Shown one piece after another: positions 26,410 to 34,761 of a DNA stretch of 64,000 nucleotides. The notes under the pieces are model-generated. The model saw only the letters and a list, made by a program, of their open reading frames with translations. It was not told the DNA's origin and did not search any database. Numbering within the stretch: position 1 is the stretch's first letter; every line of letters starts with the position of its first letter. Origin of the DNA: Hyphococcus sp. (GTDB lineage: Bacteria > Pseudomonadota > Alphaproteobacteria > Caulobacterales > Parvularculaceae); assembly GCA_013002535.1 (NCBI GenBank), contig JABDJK010000089.1:1-64000 (forward strand), given 5' to 3'. Both the position numbers and the translations under genes were made by a program.

Positions 26410-27513
26410 ATGAAATTGTTTAAACTCTTCCTGACAGCGCTAATTGCGATGGCGCCCCAAGTCGCCTATGGCGCGATCAAGCTTAAAGATCTCGTCGAAA
26501 TAGAAGGTGTCCGTGGTAACGATTTGGTCGGTTATGGCCTTGTGGTAGGCCTAAACGGCACCGGTGACGGCTTGCGCAACATTCCCTACACTGAAGAAGC
26601 GCTGTCCAGCCTACTGGAACGCCTTGGCGTTAATGTTCAAGGTGAAGATTTTCGCCCCAAAAATGTCGCGGCTGTGTTGGTGACAGCGACATTGCCGCCA
26701 TTCGCGCGAACGGGTGCGCAGATTGACGTCACGGTATCCGCAATTGGCGACGCAAAAGATCTAAATGGCGGCACCCTTATTATGACACCCCTTAATGCAG
26801 CTGACGGCAATATTTATGCTGTTGCGCAAGGCCCAGTGCTAATTAGCGGATTTTCCGCTGAAGGAAACGCCTCCTCCCTTACTCAAGGGGTGCCGACGAC
26901 GGGTACAATTCCAAATGGCGGACGCGTAGAACGTGAACTTGATTTTGATTTCGCCGCATTATCGAGTATCCGCCTTTCCTTGCGTGCTCCTGACTTTACG
27001 ACGGCTTTGCGCATTGAAACGGCAATCAACAACGGCCTCAAGGCGCCCATTGCAAAAATGTTGGACGCGACCGCTGTTGAAATTCAAATCGACACGCGCT
27101 TCCCTTCTCCGGCACATTTGATCAGCGAAATTGAAAATTTCGAAATTACCCCGGCTCAAAAAGCAAGAGTCGTTGTGGATCAACGATCTGGCACAATTGT
27201 ACTTGGTTCAGAAGTTCGAATCTCAGGCGTTGCCGTCGCACAAGGTAATCTGTCAATTCGCATACAAGAATTACCGGGCGTTTCGCAGCCAAACCCATTT
27301 TCGCGCAATGGGGAAACTATTGTTGTGCCCCACACGGAAATATCTGTGGACGATGCTGGCGAAAACAAAATTGGTGTTCTTGAAGAGAATATCACTTTGG
27401 CGGATTTAGTTGACGGCCTAAACGCCCTTGGAGTTGGCCCGCGCGAAATGATTGACATCTTAAAGTCGATTAAAGCGGCTGGGGCATTACATGCCGAACT
27501 TGTTCTTCAATAA
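26410..27513 (+). CDS. flgI: Flagellar P-ring protein FlgI
   Basis: The gene encodes 367 residues from the ATG at 26410 with a Sec signal (MKLFKLFLTALIAMAPQVAYG). The mature protein starts with IKLKDLVEIEGVRGNDLVGY and contains GLNGTGDGLRNIPYTEEAL, FARTGAQIDVTVSAIGDAKDL and GGTLIMTPLN, strong FlgI matches. It forms the periplasmic P ring around the rod. The frame is open further upstream inside flgL, but the signal peptide fixes the start. Confidence 0.94.
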   Translation: MKLFKLFLTALIAMAPQVAYGAIKLKDLVEIEGVRGNDLVGYGLVVGLNGTGDGLRNIPYTEEALSSLLERLGVNVQGEDFRPKNVAAVLVTATLPPFARTGAQIDVTVSAIGDAKDLNGGTLIMTPLNAADGNIYAVAQGPVLISGFSAEGNASSLTQGVPTTGTIPNGGRVERELDFDFAALSSIRLSLRAPDFTTALRIETAINNGLKAPIAKMLDATAVEIQIDTRFPSPAHLISEIENFEITPAQKARVVVDQRSGTIVLGSEVRISGVAVAQGNLSIRIQELPGVSQPNPFSRNGETIVVPHTEISVDDAGENKIGVLEENITLADLVDGLNALGVGPREMIDILKSIKAAGALHAELVLQ

Positions 27514-27540
27514 AAACTATAAATGAAAAATTGAAAGAAT

Positions 27541-28695
27541 TTATTCTGAATTATCCTCAGATTCGTTGGTTTGAGTGTCAGCAGTTTCTTCGCTGATATC
27601 TTTTAATTCCAATTCGCCAGCTGCTACAAGATTGCGAATTGAACTCATGAAGGCCGCCTGTGCTACTTCAGATTCCTTTGTGCTCACTTGTTTTAAGTCT
27701 TCCATTTGCTCTTTATATTGCTGCGCCATTCGTTTAGAGATATTTGCAAAAATAAATTCAACGCATTCAGGAGCATTTTCCTCCCCGTATTTGGCTGCAC
27801 GAAGGAATATGTTTTCGTCGACCGCGCGAATTGCTGCAGGTATTGCTTTTTCCGGCACACGTGTCGCGAGATCCTGAAATGTCAGCATTGATTTCTTTAC
27901 GTCGTTCATGATCTCGGGAACGTTTTCTTTCATGAACATCAGCAGTTTTTCTCGCTTCGCGGATTCTACATTATTCATCATAGCACCGATCATTTGACCT
28001 GGATTATTGCGAGAAGAGGTCTTTCGCAAAGGCGCCAAGAAATCACGTTCTATTGCGTGCGACAGAACATTCAGTACATCGTTTGAAACTGAAATTGGTC
28101 TTGACAAACGCATAATCACTTCAGTTGCAAGATCAGTCTCAAATAAATCTATAATCCTGGAAGATTGTTCTACATCCAACTTTGAGAGCACGATTGCAAT
28201 CACTTGAGAATTTTGATTCATCAAGTATTCGGCAAATTTAGCATCAGGCGCTCGCGCAATTTTCTCCCATATATTTCCACGACCGGCGACTTCAATTCCG
28301 TCCATCAGTTGAGAGATATTTTCCGGATCAATAAACTGGCTTAGCAGTTCTTTGGTTTCGTCAACTCCGCCGCGAATCTCATCTCCGCTATCGCCTTTGC
28401 TCAAGTTCAAAATAAAATCATCAATTACCGCTTTTAAGGTAGACTTCGGCACTGTCTGGAAATGCGCGTATGCTCGCGCAAATGCGCGAAGGTGTGAATC
28501 ATCTATCTGTTCAATAATCGGGCCAGCAGATTCGGGCCCCAGTGCGGCGATGATCAATGCTGCTTTTTGTGCATTGGTCAGGCCCAAAGCAGACGTTGCA
28601 GAATTTTTGTTCCCCGCTATTACGTTTTCTGAATGCTCGTGGTGTGTCGCAAGCATCGCCGATGTTAGAGGGGCGGTTTCAGTTGGGACAGTCAT
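27541..28695 (-). CDS. fliG: Flagellar motor switch protein FliG
   Basis: The gene encodes 384 residues. The ATG at 28695 overlaps the fliP stop (ATGA); an upstream start at 28737 would overlap fliP more. A 35-residue polar N-terminal extension precedes the family start (LTNAQKAALIIAALGPESAG). The middle domain and a C-terminal torque helix region (LTFQDLATRVPEKAIPAAIR, then MSSIRNLVAAGELEL) follow. FliG couples the stator to the MS ring. The usual family length is about 330-345, so this copy is extended at both ends, with an acidic C-terminal tail. Confidence 0.88.
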   Translation of the reverse strand: MTVPTETAPLTSAMLATHHEHSENVIAGNKNSATSALGLTNAQKAALIIAALGPESAGPIIEQIDDSHLRAFARAYAHFQTVPKSTLKAVIDDFILNLSKGDSGDEIRGGVDETKELLSQFIDPENISQLMDGIEVAGRGNIWEKIARAPDAKFAEYLMNQNSQVIAIVLSKLDVEQSSRIIDLFETDLATEVIMRLSRPISVSNDVLNVLSHAIERDFLAPLRKTSSRNNPGQMIGAMMNNVESAKREKLLMFMKENVPEIMNDVKKSMLTFQDLATRVPEKAIPAAIRAVDENIFLRAAKYGEENAPECVEFIFANISKRMAQQYKEQMEDLKQVSTKESEVAQAAFMSSIRNLVAAGELELKDISEETADTQTNESEDNSE

Positions 28696-29432
28696 GCGCC
28701 ATATCCTTTCACCACGGCGCCGGCTATCTCTATCCACCCATTCGCCAATACGAAAAACGCAAGTTTAAAGGGTAACGAAACAATTACTGGCGGGACCATC
28801 ATCATGCCCATCGCCATCAATACGGAAGCAACGACTAAGTCTATGATTAAGAACGGAAGAAATATTACAAAACCAATTTGAAATGCGTTTTGGATTTCAG
28901 AAAGCATGAACGCGGGAATCAATATTGACAACCGAGTATCTCCGTCCGGTTGAACGGTGGTAACCGCCTCACTCAATTTTTCAATTGCAATAGGGGAAAC
29001 CCTGGCTTCCATAAAAACAATAAACGGCGCCATGGATCTCTTAAATGATTGCGCTTCAGTAATATCCCCGTCAAGCAAAGGTTGTATGCCGTTCGTCCAG
29101 GATTCAATAAAGACTGGCTCCATAACAAAATATGTGAGAAATAACGCCAAACTCATTATCAACATGTTCGGCGGCGCCTGTTGCAGCCCAATTGCTTGGC
29201 GTAAAATAGAAAATACAATGATCATGAACGGCAAACACGTAACCATCATTGCAATGCCAGGCGCTAAACTAAGAATAGTTACAAGTAAGAAAAGTTGAAC
29301 GACGCGCGCGCTTAACGCGCCGCCTTCAAAGAGCGATGATGAATCCTCTTGCGCCATCGCTACATCAGGAACACCGAAAAAAAGCATCAAGGCAGTCACA
29401 AAAATTGTGAACCTTTTCAATCGGCCAATCAT
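28692..29432 (-). CDS. fliP: Flagellar export protein FliP
   Basis: The gene encodes 246 residues. A Sec signal (MIGRLKRFTIFVTALMLFFG...) is followed by the family core: LVTILSLAPGIAMMVTCLPF, QQAPPNMLIMSLALFLTYFV and PAFMLSEIQNAFQIGFVIFL, with helices forming the export gate with FliQ and FliR. fliN precedes and fliG follows, both with ATGA overlaps. FliO, its usual assembly partner, was not found in the window. Confidence 0.94.
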   Translation of the reverse strand: MIGRLKRFTIFVTALMLFFGVPDVAMAQEDSSSLFEGGALSARVVQLFLLVTILSLAPGIAMMVTCLPFMIIVFSILRQAIGLQQAPPNMLIMSLALFLTYFVMEPVFIESWTNGIQPLLDGDITEAQSFKRSMAPFIVFMEARVSPIAIEKLSEAVTTVQPDGDTRLSILIPAFMLSEIQNAFQIGFVIFLPFLIIDLVVASVLMAMGMMMVPPVIVSLPFKLAFFVLANGWIEIAGAVVKGYGA

Positions 29433-29800
29433 TCCGCCAACTCGCTAATATTAATAATTTCCGTCAACTTCACAGCAAGCCGGTCTTTTTCGTCATCCGA
29501 TTGGGCTAGATGGCCGCGCGCTATTACTTGCTCGCCAACACGCAACTCAACCGGGTCGTCTATCGAAGAATTTAGTGACAAGAGTTCATTCCGTTTCATT
29601 GCCAAAAGATCACCAATTAGCGGTCGCGCCGTGCCAACGGAAACCACGACTTCGATTGGCACATTAAAAATTGCTCGTTTTAAACCGTTTTCCTCGCTTT
29701 TGTCGCGACGTTCGAAATCCGGCGGCTGGGGAGCTTCGCTTTCTTCAACCCCCACGACGATGTTTTCGCTTTGCTCTTCAATTTTTGCGGCATCAGACAT
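29429..29800 (-). CDS. fliN: Flagellar motor switch protein FliN
   Basis: The gene encodes 123 residues from the ATG at 29800, overlapping the fliH stop by 8 nt; the frame is open to 29824. An acidic N-terminus precedes a SpoA domain (AIFNVPIEVVVSVGTARPLI, GDLLAMKRNELLSLNSSIDD, PVELRVGEQVIARGHL). FliN builds the bottom of the C ring and receives FliH-FliI. It ends overlapping fliP by 4 nt. Confidence 0.9.
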   Translation of the reverse strand: MSDAAKIEEQSENIVVGVEESEAPQPPDFERRDKSEENGLKRAIFNVPIEVVVSVGTARPLIGDLLAMKRNELLSLNSSIDDPVELRVGEQVIARGHLAQSDDEKDRLAVKLTEIINISELAE

Positions 29801-30389
29801 CGACTTGTTCACCCATATGTTCATTGTAGTTTTGGACTATTCGTTCAAGCATATCGAGGAGGTGCTCGCATGTTTTATCTATATCCATATCGAACCCAGC
29901 GTTCGACCATTCGATAGTTGCTTGAGATTTTGTTTTTGACGGATCAGGCGACAGCTTAACGCTTTCGCTCAATTTTTCGCGACCTAGCATTTCGACAAGT
30001 AGCGGAACGCGGTCCGGTGATACGTTCACATTGATTGTCGGCTTATTAGAAACCACGATAGCTTGTTTGATAGCGCCAACTGCCTCAACGGCGAACCCAT
30101 GCTCGGATATTTTTGGGAATGCTGTTTCGAGGAGCACGCGAAGAGCATCGCATATGCGAGCGTCGATTTGCGCCGGAAATGAGTCAACACAAGTTGCTAT
30201 AGCGTCGCTGACACCGTTCAGAAATTTCAAATCATTTTCTTGCTGTGTATTTGCACGCGCTTCGCCCGCGGCAAAACCCTCCGCATAGGCTTCGGCTTTT
30301 ATGCGTTGCGTGAACACGTCTTGTTCGTCACCGCCCACGGGTAGAGCAGGATCATCAAATTGGTCCAATTTTACGGAGACTTCGCTCAC
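29793..30389 (-). CDS. fliH: FliH-like export ATPase regulator
   Basis: The gene encodes 198 residues. The product has an acidic N-terminus, a Gly/Ala-rich helical stretch (AEAYAEGFAAGEARANTQQE) of the FliH GxxxG type, and a C-terminal domain with VNVSPDRVPLLVEMLG and TIEWSNAGFDMD, where a conserved W-x-x-G-G is usual. It holds FliI at the C ring. The assignment is supported by position between fliF and fliN; sequence similarity in this family is always weak. Confidence 0.75.
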   Translation of the reverse strand: MSEVSVKLDQFDDPALPVGGDEQDVFTQRIKAEAYAEGFAAGEARANTQQENDLKFLNGVSDAIATCVDSFPAQIDARICDALRVLLETAFPKISEHGFAVEAVGAIKQAIVVSNKPTINVNVSPDRVPLLVEMLGREKLSESVKLSPDPSKTKSQATIEWSNAGFDMDIDKTCEHLLDMLERIVQNYNEHMGEQVDV

Positions 30390-31918
30390 GCTACCCTCTC
30401 CTCTTCATCGAGCCATGATTTTATCAAAAGCGCAGTGTCGTCAGTCCGTTCATTCGCCAAATTTCGCAGCGCCGACAATGGGTCAGACTCCTCGACCAAT
30501 CTTTCTTGCGACGGCGCGCCGGCGGCAATAGGCGCCTGAATTGCCTCAGGGACCGGAAGCGGCCGAATTGATAGGAGCGGCTTCACGACAAATAATCCAA
30601 GAATTATTGAAACAACCGATAAAATTCCGATTTGAATAATTGTCATCAAGTTCTTGCTCAGAAAGCTGCTTATCATCGACTCTTCAACAAATACGCCGTC
30701 GCTTGGAATTGCTTTGAATGGAAGGCTCTTTACTGTCAGCGTATCGCCACGCGTTTCATTCAATCCGATCGCATTTGCAACGAGTTCGCTTAAGTCCTCA
30801 ATTTCACTCGGATCTCGCGCAACTAGCTCCAGTTCGCCATCTACAGTTTCTGATTCTGTATAATTGATAAGCACCGCAGCGCTGATCTTTTTAATAGCGC
30901 CAGGCGATTTCTCGCGCTCCCGGCGAACTTCTGAAATGCTATATTTTACGACTTCATCAGTTTGCGTACGTTCTGTAGCATTCTGAGACCCGCTGCCGGT
31001 ATCGCCTTCAGGCAAATTGCTCGCAACCGTCACTGCGCCCGAATTTGCGCCAGTTGATTTCTCCGACATTTCTGTCGTCTCTTTTCCAGAGATAACACGA
31101 CCATTTGGGTCAAAGACCCGCTCTGAAACGGCCTCTCGTTCAGTATCGATTTCCAATGATATTTGAACGCGCGCATTGCCCGGCCCCACCCGCGCTTCTA
31201 AAATATTTAAAACATCTTCCTCGATTGCTTTTTCACGCGTTTCAGCGCCTGTCGTAGCTTTGTAGGCATCATGAATTTTCCCCGGGCTCAAAATAACGCC
31301 GCGTTCGGCATCTATTACTGCGACTTGCTCCGCTGAAAGATCAGCGACTGCAGACGCAACAAGATAACGCACTGAATTTGCTTGTTGCGGCTTTAAGACG
31401 CCGCGCGCCATCGTTACCGTCACAACGGCTTTTGGTTCTGATCTGTTTCGGCGGAACGTTGCGTTTTGTTGCTTTGCTATATGAACTCGCGCCGCCTGGA
31501 TGCCGGGCGTCGCCAATATGGTGCGTGCTAATTCACCTTCTATGGCGCGCCAATATGCTACATCAAACACGTCAGAAGAGGTGGAAAACCCATTTAATTC
31601 TTCTAAAAGCTCGTATCCCGCTTGGCCCTGGCGCGGAAGTCCATCGCGCGCAAGCGCCATTCGCACAAAATCTCGTTTTTTGGTGGGAACGTAAATTGTG
31701 TCACCGCGCACATCCATCGTGACATTCATTTGTTCAAGCGCTGAAATCACGTCACCCGCCGTCTCAGGTTCGAGACCGCTGTACAAAAACGCCATTTCCG
31801 GTGCTGACGCAGTACGCGCAAGCATTGAAAAGGCGATGGTTGTTGCTGCGATTGCCGCCAGCAAAACGAACCGCTTGATAAGTGGCAATGCATTCCACGT
31901 AGATATCAAACCTTGCAT
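30386..31918 (-). CDS. fliF: Flagellar MS-ring protein FliF
   Basis: The gene encodes 510 residues. Transmembrane helices lie near residues 15-35 and 425-448 around the periplasmic ring-building domains. Motifs include YSGLEPETAGDVISALEQMN, ALARDGLPRQGQAGYELLEE and VHIAKQQNATFRRNRSEPKA, all typical of FliF. The cytoplasmic C-terminus (LRNLANERTDDTALLIKSWL) is the FliG-binding end. It is the first gene of the fliF-fliH-fliN-fliP-fliG operon (4-nt overlaps) and divergent from fliL. Confidence 0.94.
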   Translation of the reverse strand: MQGLISTWNALPLIKRFVLLAAIAATTIAFSMLARTASAPEMAFLYSGLEPETAGDVISALEQMNVTMDVRGDTIYVPTKKRDFVRMALARDGLPRQGQAGYELLEELNGFSTSSDVFDVAYWRAIEGELARTILATPGIQAARVHIAKQQNATFRRNRSEPKAVVTVTMARGVLKPQQANSVRYLVASAVADLSAEQVAVIDAERGVILSPGKIHDAYKATTGAETREKAIEEDVLNILEARVGPGNARVQISLEIDTEREAVSERVFDPNGRVISGKETTEMSEKSTGANSGAVTVASNLPEGDTGSGSQNATERTQTDEVVKYSISEVRREREKSPGAIKKISAAVLINYTESETVDGELELVARDPSEIEDLSELVANAIGLNETRGDTLTVKSLPFKAIPSDGVFVEESMISSFLSKNLMTIIQIGILSVVSIILGLFVVKPLLSIRPLPVPEAIQAPIAAGAPSQERLVEESDPLSALRNLANERTDDTALLIKSWLDEEERVA

Positions 31919-32056
31919 TTTAACTCCGAAAAATTATCCAGGCGTCAACACGATACCCGTAACACGTGAGTTCTCGTTTACCATTTGATCATTAATAGGA
32001 GGTTACAGTGCCCGCACGCCAAGGGCATGAAAATACGTCAATCTCAGGTTGTGATT

Positions 32057-32569
32057 ATGAGCGACGAAGAAGATAAAGATGTGGCCGCCGATGAAGCGGA
32101 ACCGAAAAAATCGTCACCGATTAAAGCCATAATTGCAGGAATTTGCGGCGCGATCGGTCTTGGCGCCGTTGCAGCCATTACTGCGTTTGTCATGCCAACT
32201 GTTGGTCAAAAATGTAGTGCGGATGTGACCGCGTCAGCGAGTGAAGATGCAAAGAAAAGTGTTAACGAAGACATAGTATTCGTTAATTTAAAGCCTTTAG
32301 TCGTAACGCTTGGCCCGAATGCAAGAGCCGATTTTCTGAAGATTTCAATTAGCATCGAAACCTCGTCGAAAAACTTCGATACCGCAACGAAGCTACAGCC
32401 ACGCTTTCGTGACGTAATAAATACTTATCTACGGTCGGTCGAGGAAAGTGATCTCGTCGAACCAAAGGGAATGACGCGACTGCGATCACAACTGTTGCGC
32501 CGCCTTCAAGTCACCGCATCCCGCGAAGTCGTTTCCGATGTCCTGATTACCGATTTTGTTTTGAAATAG
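32057..32569 (+). CDS. fliL: Flagellar basal-body-associated protein FliL
   Basis: The gene encodes 170 residues from the ATG at 32057; an ATG at 32027 is also in frame. An acidic cytoplasmic start (MSDEEDKDVAADEAEPKKSS) leads to one transmembrane helix (about residues 27-50) and a periplasmic domain (FVNLKPLVVTLGPNARADFL, KISISIETSSKNF, LRSQLLRRLQ). FliL stabilises stators. A strong AGGAGG upstream (31997-32002) serves not this ATG but a GTG at 32008 in another frame. A second FliL-like gene lies at 39750. Confidence 0.82.
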   Translation: MSDEEDKDVAADEAEPKKSSPIKAIIAGICGAIGLGAVAAITAFVMPTVGQKCSADVTASASEDAKKSVNEDIVFVNLKPLVVTLGPNARADFLKISISIETSSKNFDTATKLQPRFRDVINTYLRSVEESDLVEPKGMTRLRSQLLRRLQVTASREVVSDVLITDFVLK

Positions 32570-32578
32570 GAGCCGCCA

Positions 32579-33130
32579 ATGTCTTTCGTAATAGATTTTC
32601 TGTTGCTAGCAGCGTCTGGCGCCGCTTGTTTTTACTGTTGGATCTTAAGCAGGCGCCTTAGGGCGCTTACAAGTACGAAGGCCGGGATAAAAACTGGTAT
32701 CGCTGCGTTGTCACGATCGACGGAAGACATTCAATCAGCGATTTCGGAGTCGAAAAGAGCCGCCGAGGTAAACGCCGAGCAACTTTCGTCATTGATCGAT
32801 GAATCCGACAAGAAGATTCCAGAACTCGAATCGCTGCTAAATCAACTTTCTAAAGTTGGCGTTCAAGCCGTGAACGACACTGAGGCGGCGGTTAATAAGC
32901 TCGTCCAAGTATTGAGCCCACATATAAATGAAGCAAAAGATTCTGCAGCGATGTTAGCGGAGTCGCTTAATTTCGATGAAAACGATGCCGCCGCGCCGAA
33001 CTCTATCAGGAAAAGCGATAATGAGGCGGAAGTTGAGGCCACCGCGCCGATCAAACCGAAAAAAGATGAAGAAGAGGTCGTTTTTGTGAACGTTAACCAA
33101 GAATCCGAAATTGAAGGCAAAGTCGCATGA
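32579..33130 (+). CDS. DUF6468-type membrane coiled-coil flagellar protein
   Basis: The gene encodes 183 residues. One N-terminal transmembrane helix (MSFVIDFLLLAASGAACFYC) is followed by RRLRALTSTKAGIKTGIAAL, then a long coiled coil and an acidic/Lys tail. This matches the DUF6468 proteins found next to fliL and motE in alphaproteobacterial flagellar clusters. The function is unknown. It starts 9 nt after fliL and its stop overlaps the motE start (ATGA). Confidence 0.7.
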   Translation: MSFVIDFLLLAASGAACFYCWILSRRLRALTSTKAGIKTGIAALSRSTEDIQSAISESKRAAEVNAEQLSSLIDESDKKIPELESLLNQLSKVGVQAVNDTEAAVNKLVQVLSPHINEAKDSAAMLAESLNFDENDAAAPNSIRKSDNEAEVEATAPIKPKKDEEEVVFVNVNQESEIEGKVA

Positions 33131-33810
33131 CGCCCAATCCGCTCCTAATCGTTGCGCTCATCTTCGCCCTGTCGTTTTCCGGGCGCGCAATTGGAATCGC
33201 TAATGCGACGCTCGATAAAATCGCCGGCAATCCAAACACTTTGAATTCAGCAGATGTTGTCGCCGCTTCTTCGGAATTCGACAAGCCAATCGGTGCGCCC
33301 CCAATTGAATCGCCAGCGCGAGATGATAATCAGCGCTTAGCCGCAACCGCAACAAGTTCTGACCAAAACATGTTTGACTTTACAAATATTGATCAGTCTC
33401 CCGCTAGCTATGGCGATTTATTGAGTGCAATGAAACAACGCGCTGAGAGTATCGAACGGCGAAATATAGAGATCGAAAACCGTATTAGGGTGCTCGAAAT
33501 ACTAGAGCATCGTATCGAGTCAAAATTAGCCGAACTTCAAAACCGCAATGAGGATTTATCAAAGCTAGTCTCGTTTGCGGACGAGGCGTCTCAACAAGAT
33601 ATAGAATTGCTTTCAAAAATGTATGAGCAAATGAAGCCCCAAAAGGCAGGCGAGATATTTAACAAAATGAATCCAGAATTCGCAGCTGGTTTCCTGACGG
33701 AGATGAATAGCGAATCTGCGGCTTTGATTTTGACAAACATGAACACTGACCAAGCGTACAAGACCAGTATGATTATCGCGAGCCGTAACGCGGGCGTTAG
33801 AAACCAATAA
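33127..33810 (+). CDS. motE: MotE-like periplasmic stator chaperone
   Basis: The gene encodes 227 residues. A signal/anchor sequence (PLLIVALIFALSFSGRAIGI) is followed by an unstructured linker, a coiled coil (ESIERRNIEIENRIRVLEIL) and a C-terminal MgtE-N-like helical domain (MYEQMKPQKAGEIFNKMNPE, FAAGFLTEMNSESAALILTN). MotE in rhizobia is a periplasmic chaperone for the stator component MotC. It lies before motA. Only domain similarity supports the name. Confidence 0.72.
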   Translation: MTPNPLLIVALIFALSFSGRAIGIANATLDKIAGNPNTLNSADVVAASSEFDKPIGAPPIESPARDDNQRLAATATSSDQNMFDFTNIDQSPASYGDLLSAMKQRAESIERRNIEIENRIRVLEILEHRIESKLAELQNRNEDLSKLVSFADEASQQDIELLSKMYEQMKPQKAGEIFNKMNPEFAAGFLTEMNSESAALILTNMNTDQAYKTSMIIASRNAGVRNQ

Positions 33811-33847
33811 CCAGGCAATTCATCGCCTGTTAATCATAAAATTTTAT

Positions 33848-33861
33848 ACACCAATAACGCG
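33848..33861 (+). promoter_or_regulatory. ACACCAATAACGCG motif, copy 3, before motA
   Basis: Exact match to the two copies near 19.1 kb. It starts 47 bp before the motA ATG, points toward it and is followed by a TTTTTTT tract. A hairpin-like CAGGC/GCCTG after motE (33813-33830 area) separates it from the preceding operon. Confidence 0.55.
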
Positions 33862-33894
33862 TTTTTTTAGGGCGCGACGGGAGATTTGTGACCT

Positions 33895-34761
33895 ATGGGT
33901 GCGATTCTAGGCATCTTAATTACTCTGGGGATGGTATTCGGCGGCTACAGTATAGCTGGCGGTAATTTTAGCATCATCCTGCACTCACTCCCATATGAGT
34001 TAATGATGATTGGCGGCGCCGCCATCGGCGCCTTCATCGTCGGGAATGACTTCGGTGTTATCAAACACACCGGCGGCGACATGATAAAAATCTTTACCGG
34101 AGCGAGGTGGAAAAAAAGCGATTACCAGGACTTGCTTTGTCTAATGTTTTCGCTGGTGCGACTAGCAAAAGAAAGTCCGGTTGAAATTGAACAGCACATC
34201 GAAAATCCGACGGAATCGGAACTTTTTAAATTATATCCGAAAATAACAAAAGACGGCGCCGCAATGGAAATGATTTGCGACACTATTCGATCGATGACGA
34301 TGAATTTCGACAATCCGCACCAGGTCGAAGAGCTTCTCGAAAAACAATTGGAAGCACTGCATCACGACAATTTGCATGGCGCGCATGCACTTCAGCAAAT
34401 GGCTGACGGCCTCCCCGCGCTTGGAATTGTTGCAGCGGTTCTCGGTGTAATAAAGACCATGGCGTCAATCGACAAGCCGCCGGAAGTTCTTGGCCAAATG
34501 ATTGGCGGCGCACTAGTCGGTACGTTTCTCGGTGTTTTTTTGGCCTATAGCTTGGTTGGCCCCTTCGCGGAAAAAGTGAAATCCGTGCACGACGAAGAGC
34601 AGCAATTTTATAATTTAATTCGCGAGTCTCTGGTGGCAAGCTTGAACAAACATTCTCCTCAACTTTGTGTCGAGGTTGCGCGCCGGAGCGCGCCTAAAAA
34701 ATTTCGACCATCATTTAACGATGTCGAGGAAGCCTTAAAAGAGGTGCAAAAAGCCGCATGA
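33895..34761 (+). CDS. motA: Flagellar stator protein MotA
   Basis: The gene encodes 288 residues. The N-terminus has the family start (LGILITLGMVFGGYSIAGGN) and GGAAIGAFIVGND. A large cytoplasmic loop with charged residues and two C-terminal helices follow (ADGLPALGIVAAVLGVIKTM, GQMIGGALVGTFLGVFLAYS). It forms the proton channel with MotB and contacts FliG. It is the first gene of a run through flgH, with a 4-nt overlap to the next gene. Confidence 0.94.
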   Translation: MGAILGILITLGMVFGGYSIAGGNFSIILHSLPYELMMIGGAAIGAFIVGNDFGVIKHTGGDMIKIFTGARWKKSDYQDLLCLMFSLVRLAKESPVEIEQHIENPTESELFKLYPKITKDGAAMEMICDTIRSMTMNFDNPHQVEELLEKQLEALHHDNLHGAHALQQMADGLPALGIVAAVLGVIKTMASIDKPPEVLGQMIGGALVGTFLGVFLAYSLVGPFAEKVKSVHDEEQQFYNLIRESLVASLNKHSPQLCVEVARRSAPKKFRPSFNDVEEALKEVQKAA

